The notes under the pieces were generated by a model. That model saw only the letters and a program-made list of their open reading frames with translations. It had not been told where the DNA came from and did not search any database. Source: an uncultured Planctomycetota bacterium (GTDB lineage: Bacteria > Planctomycetota > Planctomycetia > Pirellulales > Thermoguttaceae). Taken from it: 44,277 bases of DNA. Below, piece after piece: positions 27,001 to 35,083 of this stretch (its first letter is position 1; the number at the start of each line of letters is the position of its first letter). The position numbers were made by a program, and so were the translations under genes. The stretch spans positions 1-44,277 of the forward strand of contig CADBQY010000167.1 in NCBI GenBank assembly GCA_902796885.1. The letters run 5' to 3'.

Positions 27001-27512
27001 TGTGCTATTTCCCTCTTGAGCGCCGCGCGGGCTCGATGAAGTTTCGCCTGGACGGCGGAAACGCTCGTTTCGAGTTCTTCGGCGATCTCTTTATAGTTCA
27101 GGTTCCGGTAATATTTCAGCAGGAGAATCTCCCGCGCGTCGGAGGAGAGACGTTCCAGCGCTTCACGGACCCGCGCCCGCCGTTCCCGATCCAAAAGCCA
27201 GTCGATCGGTTCCGGCTCGGCCGAACGGTTCGCCTCGGGGTTTTCGTTCCGGAACCCGTCGACCCGTTTCTGATACCTTCCCCGGCCGCGGCAATAGAGC
27301 CGCGTCTGGTTGACGATCAGGGAGTGAAACCACGCGTAGATCTTCGCGGGGTCTTGAATCGGAGCTTTCTGACTGAAAACCGCCACCGCGACGTTCTGAT
27401 AGACTTCGTCCACCTCGTCGGCGTTACGCGCCCCGTGGGCGGCGATAATCGTCCGAATCCAGGCGCGATTCCTCTGCAGAAAATCTTCCGAATCGGTCGT
27501 TGGTGCTGTCAC
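26997..27512 (-). CDS. ECF-type RNA polymerase sigma factor
   Basis: A 171-residue group 4 sigma factor. Region 2 covers about residues 15-80 (VDEVYQNVAVAVFSQ, core-binding and -10-recognising, followed by IYAWFHSLIVNQTRLYCRGRGR). Region 4 covers about 110-165 (ALERLSSDAREILLLKYYRNLNYKEIAEELETSVSAVQAKLHRARAALK, a classic -35-binding helix-turn-helix). The start is a GTG at 27512 with AGGA about nine bases before it. It is the first gene of a probable operon with the anti-sigma and PDZ genes. It is divergent from gltX across 278 bases. Its ECF subgroup cannot be assigned by eye. Confidence 0.93.
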   Translation of the reverse strand: MTAPTTDSEDFLQRNRAWIRTIIAAHGARNADEVDEVYQNVAVAVFSQKAPIQDPAKIYAWFHSLIVNQTRLYCRGRGRYQKRVDGFRNENPEANRSAEPEPIDWLLDRERRARVREALERLSSDAREILLLKYYRNLNYKEIAEELETSVSAVQAKLHRARAALKREIAQ

Positions 27513-27691
27513 GTTTCAGGTTCCTGAGTCTTTTCGAGATTCATCGGTACTGTTGCCGCCCGAAATCCTTTGTTGCGAGGATCTCTTCTTTTCCCGCCAT
27601 ATTAGGCCGGATCGGGAAAACGGGCAAGAGGAGCGCGCGGCGGACACGGCGGCGCGAAGGCGGCAAATATGGACGGACGGCGTTTCGGAGG

Positions 27692-27697
27692 TATAAT
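27692..27697 (+). promoter_or_regulatory. gltX: Candidate -10 of gltX
   Basis: A perfect TATAAT on the plus strand, with TGGACG (27670-27675, four of six) 16 bases upstream. The leader is about 90 bases. TTGACA at 27744-27749 lies downstream without a matching -10. Confidence 0.45.
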
Positions 27698-27790
27698 AAA
27701 GGGGTCGGGACGCGCCCGAAAACGGCTTCCCCGATTTTCATTCTTGACAACAGACCCTCTAACGCGGCAATCTTCGAAAGGATTGACTCG

Positions 27791-29464
27791 ATGACAACCG
27801 AAGTTCGTACCCGTTTCGCGCCGAGTCCGACCGGCTATCTTCATATCGGCGGAGTTCGCACGGCTCTGTTTTGCTACCTGTTCGCTAAAAAGAACGGCGG
27901 AAAATTTATCCTCCGAATCGACGATACCGATCAGACGCGGAACGTCGAGGAGGCGCTCCAGCCGATTTTGGACGGTTTGAAATGGCTTGGGATCGACTGG
28001 GACGAGGGGCCGGGTGTCGGCGGACCGTACGGACCGTACTACCAGTCGCAGCGAAACGATAAATACCAGGCCGCGGTCGATCGGCTTTTGGAAGGGGGAT
28101 TCGCCTACAGGGATTACGCGCGCCCGGAAGAGCTCCAGAAAGAACGGGAAGAGGCCGTCGCCGCGAAACGGACCTTCGTCTACAGCCGCCGCTGGGCCGC
28201 CCGCTCCGAAGAAGACTGCCGAAAGTTTGAAGCGGAGGGACGGACGGGCGTCGTCCGACTCAAAATGCCGCGCGAAGGAAAACTCGTCATCCACGATCTG
28301 ATTCGCGGAGACGTCGAGTTCGACTGGGCGACGGAACAGGATCACGTCATTCAGCGGGCCGACGGCTCGTTTATCTATCACCTGGCGAACGTCGTCGACG
28401 ACCACGACATTCGGATCTCGCACGTCATCCGCGCCGAAGAACACCTTTCGAACACGCCGCGGCAGATCTTCATCGCCCAGTCGCTCGGACTGCCCCTGCC
28501 GCAATACGCGCACCTTCCTTTCGTCGCCGAGCCGGGAAGCAAAACGAAGCTGAGCAAACGAAAACTCGACAAATACTTGAAAAATAACGATTTCGCCAAA
28601 CTGGTTCGCCAGGGAACGGGAATCGCCGACCGCGTCGGACTCGCGACGACCGCCGACGGTTTTAACCCGGTGATCGTCGACTTCTATCGGCAGACAGGTT
28701 ATCTTCCCGAAGCGATCCTGAACTATCTGGCTCTCCTGGGCTGGGCGCTCGACGACAAATCGGAGTATTTCATGCCCGACGAGCTGGTCAGCCTTTTCTC
28801 GTTCGACGGGGTCACCAAATCGGCGGCGTCGTTCGACCCCGCGAAACTCTTCGCGTTCCAGGAGAAGCATATGAACAATCTCTCGGCCGACGAGAAATAC
28901 GCGCGCGTGATTCGATACCTGGTCGCCGCCGGTTGGATGAAAATTCTCGACGGCCCCTATGCCGAAAAGAACGCGTTCGACGATCTCCCCGACCTTCTTC
29001 CCGCCGAAACACCGCTGGCATTGACGCGCCATCCCGAAATGACGCCCGATCAAGTCTCGGCTCTGCTGAAAGGGGTGATTGCCGGAACGGGAGACCGAAT
29101 CAAGGTCTCGGGAGATATTCTCGATTTCGTCGAATTCTTCGAAGGGGACGACGATTTTCCGCTCGAAGAAAAAGCGTGGAACAAACGTCTGACGGGCGAT
29201 CCCGCCGCCGCGCCCCTTCTGAAAGAGTTCCGCGAAAAACTCGCCGCGCTCGCCGCGTCGGATTGGACGCACGAAAAGCTGGAAACGCTCTTTATGCGTT
29301 TCATCGAAGAGAAACAAATCAAGCCCGCTCAGTTAATCCACGCGCTCCGCGTCGCCGCGACCGGCAAAGGAGTCGGGATCGGAATGTTTGAGGCGCTCGA
29401 ACTCCTTGGACCGAACCGTTCCCAGGCGCGGATCGACCGCGTACTCAACCTCCTGAACGCTTAG
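27791..29464 (+). CDS. gltX: Glutamyl-tRNA synthetase
   Basis: Class I synthetase charging tRNA-Glu. The 557-residue product has TRFAPSPTGYLHIGGVRTALF (HIGH motif HIGG), LRIDDTDQTRN, the substrate block VDDHDIRISHVIRAEEHLSNTPRQ and KTKLSKRK (KMSKS equivalent). A C-terminal helical anticodon-binding domain follows. An insert of roughly 35 residues follows KLSKR (about residues 256-290) before the usual GYLPEAILNYLALLGW. I recognise this insert from planctomycete GltX. The ATG at 27791 has AAAGGA eight bases upstream and begins directly at the family N-terminus; longer in-frame starts cross the promoter. Whether it is discriminating or non-discriminating cannot be read here. The dipeptidase gene follows after 11 bases. 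Confidence 0.97.
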   Translation: MTTEVRTRFAPSPTGYLHIGGVRTALFCYLFAKKNGGKFILRIDDTDQTRNVEEALQPILDGLKWLGIDWDEGPGVGGPYGPYYQSQRNDKYQAAVDRLLEGGFAYRDYARPEELQKEREEAVAAKRTFVYSRRWAARSEEDCRKFEAEGRTGVVRLKMPREGKLVIHDLIRGDVEFDWATEQDHVIQRADGSFIYHLANVVDDHDIRISHVIRAEEHLSNTPRQIFIAQSLGLPLPQYAHLPFVAEPGSKTKLSKRKLDKYLKNNDFAKLVRQGTGIADRVGLATTADGFNPVIVDFYRQTGYLPEAILNYLALLGWALDDKSEYFMPDELVSLFSFDGVTKSAASFDPAKLFAFQEKHMNNLSADEKYARVIRYLVAAGWMKILDGPYAEKNAFDDLPDLLPAETPLALTRHPEMTPDQVSALLKGVIAGTGDRIKVSGDILDFVEFFEGDDDFPLEEKAWNKRLTGDPAAAPLLKEFREKLAALAASDWTHEKLETLFMRFIEEKQIKPAQLIHALRVAATGKGVGIGMFEALELLGPNRSQARIDRVLNLLNA

Positions 29465-29475
29465 GAACAAAACAA

Positions 29476-30849
29476 ATGCCAAAAGAGACGATCGAAAAGA
29501 ATCGGCGGAAGTTTATCGACATTTGGTTCGAGGCTTTACGCATTCCGAGTATCAGCGCCGAAGCGGAACATAAACCGGACATGCGGCGGATGGCCGAGTG
29601 GCTCGTCGATCTGCTTGACCGGGAACTCGGTTTTGCCGCGCATCTTATTGAAACCGAAACGAACCCTCTCGTCTTCGGGCAATCTCCCGAAGTCCCGGGA
29701 GCGCCGACGGTTCTGATTTACGGGCACTACGACGTGCAGCCGGTCGATCCGCTCGACCTGTGGCGCACCCCCCCGTTCGAGCCGACCGTCGCCGACGGCA
29801 AAGTTTTCGGCCGCGGCGCCGACGACGACAAAGGACAGTCGCTCACCCACGTCTTTGCGGTCAAGACTCTCCTCGAGACAAGCGGAACGCTTCCTCTGAA
29901 CGTCAAGTTCATCTTCGAGGGGGAAGAGGAGATCGGCAGCGCCGCCCTTTCGACGTTCCTCGAATCGGAAGAGAACCGTCGTTTGCTGGCCGCCGACGTG
30001 ATCCTTGTCAGCGACACCGACAAGCCCGCCGCCGACGAGCCGGGAATCACCTACGGCCTGCGCGGCGTGGTCGGATACGAACTCACGCTGACCGGCCCGA
30101 ATCGAGACCTCCATTCCGGGCTCTATGGCGGCTCGGTACGGAATCCGGTCGCCGCGCTTTGCGCCATGCTCGCCGATCTGATCGATTCCGACGGAAAGAT
30201 TCAAATTCCCGGTTTCTACGACGACGTGGTTCCCCTTTCCGAACGGGAACGCGCCGAACTGGCCCGCCGCCCGTTCGACGAGGCCGAGGCGCTCGCCGCG
30301 ATCGGGCTCGACGCCTCGTTCGGAGAACCGGAATACACCGTGATCGAACGGCGCGGCGCACGTCCGTCGTTCGACATTAACGGGATCACCGGCGGATATC
30401 AGGGGAAGGGCGGAAAGACAATCATTCCCGCCAAAGCCTCGGCGAAGTTCACGTTCCGTCTGGTTCCGAATCAGCGGCCCGAATCGCTCACCCGCGCGCT
30501 CGACGCCTTCTTCCGCGATCGGCTCCCCGCCGGGATTAAGATGGATTTGAACTTTCAGCACGGCGCGGGGGGGATGGTGATTCCGTTGGAAAGTCCTTTC
30601 CTGCAGGCGGCGGCGCGCGGTCTTTCGTCGGTCTACGGCAAACCGCCCCTTTTCATCCGCGACGGCGGTTCGATCCCGATCATCACCAAGGTCAAAGACC
30701 GGCTCGGCGCCGATTTGATCCTCGCCGGAGCGGGGCTCGAAGAGGACGGGATTCATTCGCCGAACGAGTATTTCGCCCTAAGGGACTTCTTCCTGGGGAT
30801 CGAGTCCTCGGCGGCGATTCTGACCGAACTGGCGCGTGTAAAACAATAA
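29476..30849 (+). CDS. M20-family metallodipeptidase
   Basis: Cytoplasmic zinc peptidase of the M20 family (dipeptidase/carboxypeptidase type). The 457-residue product has VLIYGHYDVQPVDP (first metal His and the family Asp), FGRGADDDKGQSLTH (bridging Asp), KFIFEGEEEIGS (catalytic Glu pair) and VILVSDTDKPA (next metal Asp). The lid domain has LTGPNRDLHSGLYGG. The C-terminal block is GAGLEEDGIHSPNEYF with the last metal His. All metal ligands seem present. There is no signal peptide. It follows gltX by 11 bases in the same direction. The substrate is unknown; dipeptides are the family norm. Confidence 0.93.
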   Translation: MPKETIEKNRRKFIDIWFEALRIPSISAEAEHKPDMRRMAEWLVDLLDRELGFAAHLIETETNPLVFGQSPEVPGAPTVLIYGHYDVQPVDPLDLWRTPPFEPTVADGKVFGRGADDDKGQSLTHVFAVKTLLETSGTLPLNVKFIFEGEEEIGSAALSTFLESEENRRLLAADVILVSDTDKPAADEPGITYGLRGVVGYELTLTGPNRDLHSGLYGGSVRNPVAALCAMLADLIDSDGKIQIPGFYDDVVPLSERERAELARRPFDEAEALAAIGLDASFGEPEYTVIERRGARPSFDINGITGGYQGKGGKTIIPAKASAKFTFRLVPNQRPESLTRALDAFFRDRLPAGIKMDLNFQHGAGGMVIPLESPFLQAAARGLSSVYGKPPLFIRDGGSIPIITKVKDRLGADLILAGAGLEEDGIHSPNEYFALRDFFLGIESSAAILTELARVKQ

Positions 30850-30896
30850 ACACAAAACGACACATTGAGATTCCTAGCTTCAGAATGAGGCGGCGT

Positions 30897-31175
30897 ATGA
30901 ACAAAATCGGATTGACTTTACCACTCACGTTTCTGACGTTCGGCGTCGGGACCCCTCTTTTCGCGGCCAACGAAGAAGTGAAAACCGAACCGATCTGGGT
31001 CATCAGCTGGGCGGCGTTCTTCCTCTTTTTGGGGCTGACCGTCTTCTTTATGTCGATGCCCTCAAAACGGCGCGACACCACGCTCAACGAGGAAGAAGTC
31101 AAAGAGTACGAAAACGAGCTGGGGCGCAAACGCCGCGCGCTCATCAAAGAGGAAGTCGACGAGTTCGAAGACTGA
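30897..31175 (+). CDS. Small membrane protein with charged C-terminus
   Basis: A 92-residue protein I do not recognise. A cleavable or anchoring hydrophobic N-terminus (LTLPLTFLTFGVGTPLFAAN) precedes a second hydrophobic segment (WVISWAAFFLFLGLTVFFM). A charged, probably helical tail follows, with many Lys and Glu (TTLNEEEVKEYENELG). AGGCGG lies a few bases before the ATG at 30897; an ATG four codons earlier is possible. It sits between the dipeptidase and the DUF4416 gene on the same strand, so the three may share a transcript. Its role is unknown. Confidence 0.7.
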   Translation: MNKIGLTLPLTFLTFGVGTPLFAANEEVKTEPIWVISWAAFFLFLGLTVFFMSMPSKRRDTTLNEEEVKEYENELGRKRRALIKEEVDEFED

Positions 31176-31193
31176 TCCCGCTACGGAACGACG

Positions 31194-31745
31194 ATGGGCG
31201 CAATACACACACCCGAACAGGTACAGCTGATTATCGCCGCGTTCGCCGCCGACGAGGAGGCGATCATCTGGGGAAGGGAACGCGCGATCAACGCATTCGG
31301 TCCGATCTGGCGCGAGAGTCCGGTCTTCTTCTTCAACGAATTCACCGACTACTACGCCGAAGAGATGGGGCCGGTCCTGCCGAAACGCTTCTGGGCGTTC
31401 GAACGGCTGATCGGGATGGACGAACTGGCGTCCGTCAAAGTGACGACGAACGGATGGGAAGACGATCTGGCGGGCGAACGGAAGAACAGGAACGGCGTAC
31501 GTCGTCCTCTCAACCTGGATCCGGGGTATATCGACCTGGGAAAGCTGATCCTCGCTTCGACAAAAGATCATCTGCACCGAATCTATCTGCAAGACGGCAT
31601 CTTTGCCGAGACCACTCTCTACTACTCGCAGAAAGCGTGGCGGAAACTTCCCTGGACCTATCCCGACTACCAAAGCGAAGGATACCAGACTTTCTTTACC
31701 GAATGCCGCGATCGGTTGCGCCGTCTCCGGCGGGAGTCGCACTAG
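31194..31745 (+). CDS. DUF4416-family protein
   Basis: A 183-residue soluble protein of the DUF4416 family, whose function is unknown. Recognised family blocks are FFFNEFTDYYAEEMGPVLPKRFWAFERLI, LNLDPGYIDLGKLILASTKDHLHRIYLQDGIFAETTLYY and WRKLPWTYPDYQSEGY. The usual family length is 170-185 residues, so it is complete. It is the last gene of the plus-strand run starting at gltX and is followed 25 bases later by a strong bidirectional terminator. Confidence 0.85.
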   Translation: MGAIHTPEQVQLIIAAFAADEEAIIWGRERAINAFGPIWRESPVFFFNEFTDYYAEEMGPVLPKRFWAFERLIGMDELASVKVTTNGWEDDLAGERKNRNGVRRPLNLDPGYIDLGKLILASTKDHLHRIYLQDGIFAETTLYYSQKAWRKLPWTYPDYQSEGYQTFFTECRDRLRRLRRESH

Positions 31746-31770
31746 CAAAAAAGTCCAGCGCCCGTTCCGC

Positions 31771-31817
31771 CCGCCGATAAAAAGAGCCCGCGTTACGCGG
31801 GCTCTTTTTATCGGCGG
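31771..31817. terminator. Perfect 22-base inverted repeat, bidirectional terminator
   Basis: 31771-31792 and 31796-31817 are exact reverse complements with a three-base loop (TTA). The arms contain an A5 and a T5 run flanking the GC core, so the hairpin can stop transcripts from both the DUF4416 gene and cpaB. Confidence 0.9.
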
Positions 31818-31845
31818 AAACATTCGGTCATCATAACCGCGCGGC

Positions 31846-32931
31846 TCAGTCGCCGGTTGCGGCCAGCGGTCGGGGAACGCTCATCCGAGGACGAGGAATG
31901 CTCATCCGGGGGGGCGAGGAAACGGTCATCTCGGCCGTCTGAGCGGAAACCGCCGCGGAATCGGATACCGGCTGGGCCGGAACGAGCGCCTCTTCGGACG
32001 GAACGGCCTCGTCGGCGGGGAGAACGGGAACCGACTCGTCAAACGGAGACGCCGCCGGCGTTCCGGTCGAGCCGCCTAACAAATCGTCCCCCTCGCCCGG
32101 CTCACGCGCCGGCGTAGCGTCGAATCGTCCGTCGCCGACCGCCGCGGCGGGAGCCGCCGCAGGTTCAAGTTCGAAGAGGGGAGAGGCGTCTTGAAACGGC
32201 TCGCTTTCGTCGGCCGAAAATTCAATGGTGACGCGCCCTTCCCGTTCGGCCTCTTCTATCTTTTCCAATTGGTCATCGTTCAGAATGAACGAAAGTTCAA
32301 GCCGCGGCTGGAGCAGACCCTCCTGCGTCGCTTTTTGGATCACTTTGACCTGGTAGATGTCGACGTCGTCGAGAAGCTGCTTCACGACGCTCGTTCGCTG
32401 AAAGAGCTTTCCGCCCTGAGGGGACTCCTCTTCCCGCTTTTCGGAAGTGAGATAGAAATCGACCTTATCGACCCCGGGATTGATATTCCGTTTGATATCT
32501 TCGAGGAACTCCTCCCCTTTTCCGTTGCCGCCGATGACCGAACCGATAAGGAACGAGGCGCAACTGCTGTTCAGAGGCGTGTAATAGCCGCCTTCCGACG
32601 CTTCGGATTCGTTGAGATCGTAGATACTGATCAACTGCCCTTTGCCGACCCCTTTAACGAGAGTACGATGTTTGGCGTCGCTGTAAAAGTTCACCGCCTC
32701 GGTCGGTACCTGGCTCTCGGGAAGACGGTCGAAACGGATATTTTGCGGCGTGATTTCATCGCCGGGAAGAAGATCGCGCTTCGCGACCATCGCCGGGATC
32801 GTCTTCTCCTGAACCTGGGCCGCTTTGTTTTCCGCTTCCGGAATCTGATTAAGGATGGCTTTGGTCACTAAAGCGCAGAAGGTGCCCGCGACCAGCGCGA
32901 CAAAAAGTAATAGCTTACCGCGTGTATTCAT
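31846..32931 (-). CDS. cpaB: Flp/Tad pilus assembly protein CpaB
   Basis: Periplasmic protein of tight-adherence (Flp pilus) secretion. The 361-residue product has one N-terminal membrane segment (LLLFVALVAGTFCALVTKAI) and then a SAF domain (IPAMVAKRDLLPGDEITPQNIRFDRLPESQ). The RcpC/CpaB core follows (NPGVDKVDFYLTS...TSVVKQLLDDVDIYQVK...LELSFILNDDQLEKIEEAEREGRVTI). From about residue 240 to the end it is disordered and Pro/Ala/Ser-rich, with an SIPRPRMSVPRP repeat at the C-terminus. No cpaC, tadA or tadB gene is near and its own terminator follows, so it stands alone here. The ATG at 32931 has no clear ribosome-binding site. Confidence 0.85.
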   Translation of the reverse strand: MNTRGKLLLFVALVAGTFCALVTKAILNQIPEAENKAAQVQEKTIPAMVAKRDLLPGDEITPQNIRFDRLPESQVPTEAVNFYSDAKHRTLVKGVGKGQLISIYDLNESEASEGGYYTPLNSSCASFLIGSVIGGNGKGEEFLEDIKRNINPGVDKVDFYLTSEKREEESPQGGKLFQRTSVVKQLLDDVDIYQVKVIQKATQEGLLQPRLELSFILNDDQLEKIEEAEREGRVTIEFSADESEPFQDASPLFELEPAAAPAAAVGDGRFDATPAREPGEGDDLLGGSTGTPAASPFDESVPVLPADEAVPSEEALVPAQPVSDSAAVSAQTAEMTVSSPPRMSIPRPRMSVPRPLAATGD

Positions 32932-33416
32932 AGTTAAATTGGCGTCGCTTTTCGCCTTGGTTTCGTCCGCCGCACCCTCCGCGATTCATCTGCACCCCGT
33001 CCGTCGCGGGAACAATCGCCAATCAGGACTCGCTCCGGAACAACTCCGGGGGCGGAACACGCGCCCCCCAACGAGCGGCTCGCGGCTATCATACCACAAA
33101 CTCGGGGTGGAGTCTATTATTTTCATCGGCAAAATCCCGTTTTGCCGTTGAAAAAAACGAAAAAAAGGGAACGAGCGCCGCCGAAACCGATCCATGAAAC
33201 CCCCCAGTCAAAAAAGATTGCCGAGATTATCCAAAGCGCCACCAAAAACGGCGCAAAAGGGAAAAGATGGGAAGAAACGTCCGCATTTCAAAAAGTTTCG
33301 GGAAAACTTCTTGAATCTCCTCCCCGAAAGGGCTACAATAAACCCGTCGGTCAATCTCGCCCTTTCCCGAAAGGGCATCCTTGGCATCTCAGTTTCGCAC
33401 GAACAGCGAGGGGATC
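32932..33416. other. Divergent region between cpaB and the exported protein gene
   Basis: This 485-base gap holds a cpaB promoter candidate (minus strand: TAGACT at 33111-33116, 17 bases, TATGAT at 33088-33093 preceded by TGG). Next to it lies a hairpin, CGGCAAAA/TTTTGCCG (33127-33134 and 33140-33147). The other gene's promoter is listed separately. No other gene is evident. Confidence 0.5.
33311..33339 (+). promoter_or_regulatory. Promoter of the exported protein gene
   Basis: TTGAAT (33311-33316) is 17 bases from TACAAT (33334-33339, five of six). The leader is about 70 bases. It contains a small hairpin, GCCCTTT/AAAGGGC at 33359-33365 and 33370-33376. Confidence 0.55.
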
Positions 33417-34838
33417 GTGAAAAAGAATCTGCCACTCTCGAAAACCGCATCCGGGACCTTACCGGCCACCGTCTTAACCGCCGCCGTTCTTTGTGCGCTT
33501 CTCTTCACGCTGTGGGCTCCTTACGGCGCGAAGGCGCAATACCGCGAAGACCCGGTCGACCGAGAGCTCGAACGCCGCAAATCTGATTTGGGTTCGGGGG
33601 ACGAGGCGAAAATCACGGAATTCGCCAAAGGTTACTACCTCGCGCGCTGGACGCACCACGAAAACCTCGCCAAACTCCACACCTTTCGGCGCGAGACGGC
33701 CGCCGACGTCGCCGCGCTCCGTTCGGAAAACAAAAAGACTTGCCAGAGAGTTCTGGTTCGGCTCTTCGCCGAAATGGCGCAGGCCGAAGACCTGATCCCT
33801 GCGGTACGCTACAACGCCGCCCTGGCGATGGGAATGTTTAACGAACGGGAATCGGGTACCGGCGGCGGCGGAGACGCGGGTATCCCCTATTTCCCGGCGA
33901 TCGGTGTTATGGCGGAAGTTTTCAACGCTTCCGAGAAGGAGGAACGGGGAAACAAGGTTCCCGACTACGTCGTTCTGGCGATTCTGATCAACCTTGACCG
34001 GTACGCCGCGTTGGGCGTCCCCGATCCTGCCGATCGAAAAGCGGTCGCCGACGTCTTCCTCCAGACGCTCGACCCCGCGTTCGGAAAGAAACACAACTAT
34101 TCCGCCGAGACAACCGCCTGGTTCCAGAAAAAAGCGGTCGACGGCCTGGCGGCGTTCGGTACGCCGTCACAGGGGGAGAGCGACACCATCGTTCTCGACA
34201 CGTTTATCCGTCTGTTGCGGGACAAATCGATCGACAGCACAGTCCAGTGCGCCGTACTTCGGGGGATCGGTACGATGAAGTTCAACGGGAAAGACGATTT
34301 TGACTTTGAGCCGCTGGTCAGCGTGATTGTGCGGGCGGCCCTCTATTTGAACCAAAAAGAGATCGCGTTCATCGACGAAGAGAATATCCGTTCGCAAGTC
34401 GAAAGCACCCAGGGCGCGGGACGAACCGGCGCGATGCCGGCCATGACGGGAGGAAACGCCGCGAACACCGAGACGGTCGTCTCGCGCGTCAAGTACGATG
34501 CCGAGTCGCTCCGCGCGTCGATCGACGGGGGAAACGGCAAAGGAGGCGTTCTTCCGCTCCTGACCAAAGAGAGCCAGGCTCCGCTGAAGGAGGCGCTCGA
34601 GTCGCTCCTGGGCCGGATCGACCGAACGAACAATTTTCTCGATTTTGGGGAACAGGGGATCGCCGACGATTTCGACCCGAAAAAGATCAGACGCCCGAAA
34701 GCCGCCAAAGGGGCGGAACAGACTTTTATGGTCAACTCGACCATGGTGCGTTACTTCCTGGCCGACGAGACCGATTTCTATCAAGACTTAGCCGAGAGCC
34801 TGGCCGCCGCCTCGGCCCCTCCAGCGCCGGCCAACTAG
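33417..34838 (+). CDS. Exported helical-repeat-like protein, function unknown
   Basis: A 473-residue protein I do not recognise. I place the start at the GTG at 33417 (VKKNLPLSK), because GAGG lies about six bases before it. The first 34 residues form a signal peptide ending APYGAKA. The mature part is mostly helical with repeated pairs of short helices, reminiscent of HEAT-like repeats, for example VRYNAALAMGMFN, VVLAILINLDRYAALG and VQCAVLRGIGTMKF. Two glycine-rich breaks fall at about 144-152 and 335-350. The RND-type transporter gene follows 245 bases later on the same strand. Repeat assignment is by eye and function is open. Confidence 0.75.
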   Translation: MKKNLPLSKTASGTLPATVLTAAVLCALLFTLWAPYGAKAQYREDPVDRELERRKSDLGSGDEAKITEFAKGYYLARWTHHENLAKLHTFRRETAADVAALRSENKKTCQRVLVRLFAEMAQAEDLIPAVRYNAALAMGMFNERESGTGGGGDAGIPYFPAIGVMAEVFNASEKEERGNKVPDYVVLAILINLDRYAALGVPDPADRKAVADVFLQTLDPAFGKKHNYSAETTAWFQKKAVDGLAAFGTPSQGESDTIVLDTFIRLLRDKSIDSTVQCAVLRGIGTMKFNGKDDFDFEPLVSVIVRAALYLNQKEIAFIDEENIRSQVESTQGAGRTGAMPAMTGGNAANTETVVSRVKYDAESLRASIDGGNGKGGVLPLLTKESQAPLKEALESLLGRIDRTNNFLDFGEQGIADDFDPKKIRRPKAAKGAEQTFMVNSTMVRYFLADETDFYQDLAESLAAASAPPAPAN

Positions 34839-34860
34839 CCGAACCTCTCGCCCGAGACCG

Positions 34861-34913
34861 CCGCAATGCGCAAACCGGCGCTGTGTTAAAATCGGCGCTG
34901 TGCGCAATTGCGG
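34861..34913. repeat. Inverted repeat enclosing two direct repeats
   Basis: CGGCGCTGTG occurs at 34876-34885 and 34893-34902 (17-base period). An imperfect inverted repeat flanks them (CCGCAATGCGC at 34861-34871 and GCGCAATTGCGG at 34902-34913). It lies 22 bases after the exported protein gene. No T run follows. Confidence 0.5.
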
Positions 34914-35083
34914 CAAGCAAGGGAAACTTTACCGGCGTTCGATTGCGATTTTCCACATTGTCTTATCGAAATCATATAGACAGTTTCGCGGAAAAAGGGT
35001 ATCTTTAACTTGGTGTTTTGGGGGGGATTTCGCAAAACACCGGTTTTCACCGCGCAAAACGTCATCTTTCCCAGAACGAGACG

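Noticed and set aside
27494..27540. GGAACC before the sigma-factor start, considered as an ECF-type -35 for self-regulation
   Set aside because: It lies only about 14-18 bases from the GTG start, leaving no room for a -10 upstream of the gene.
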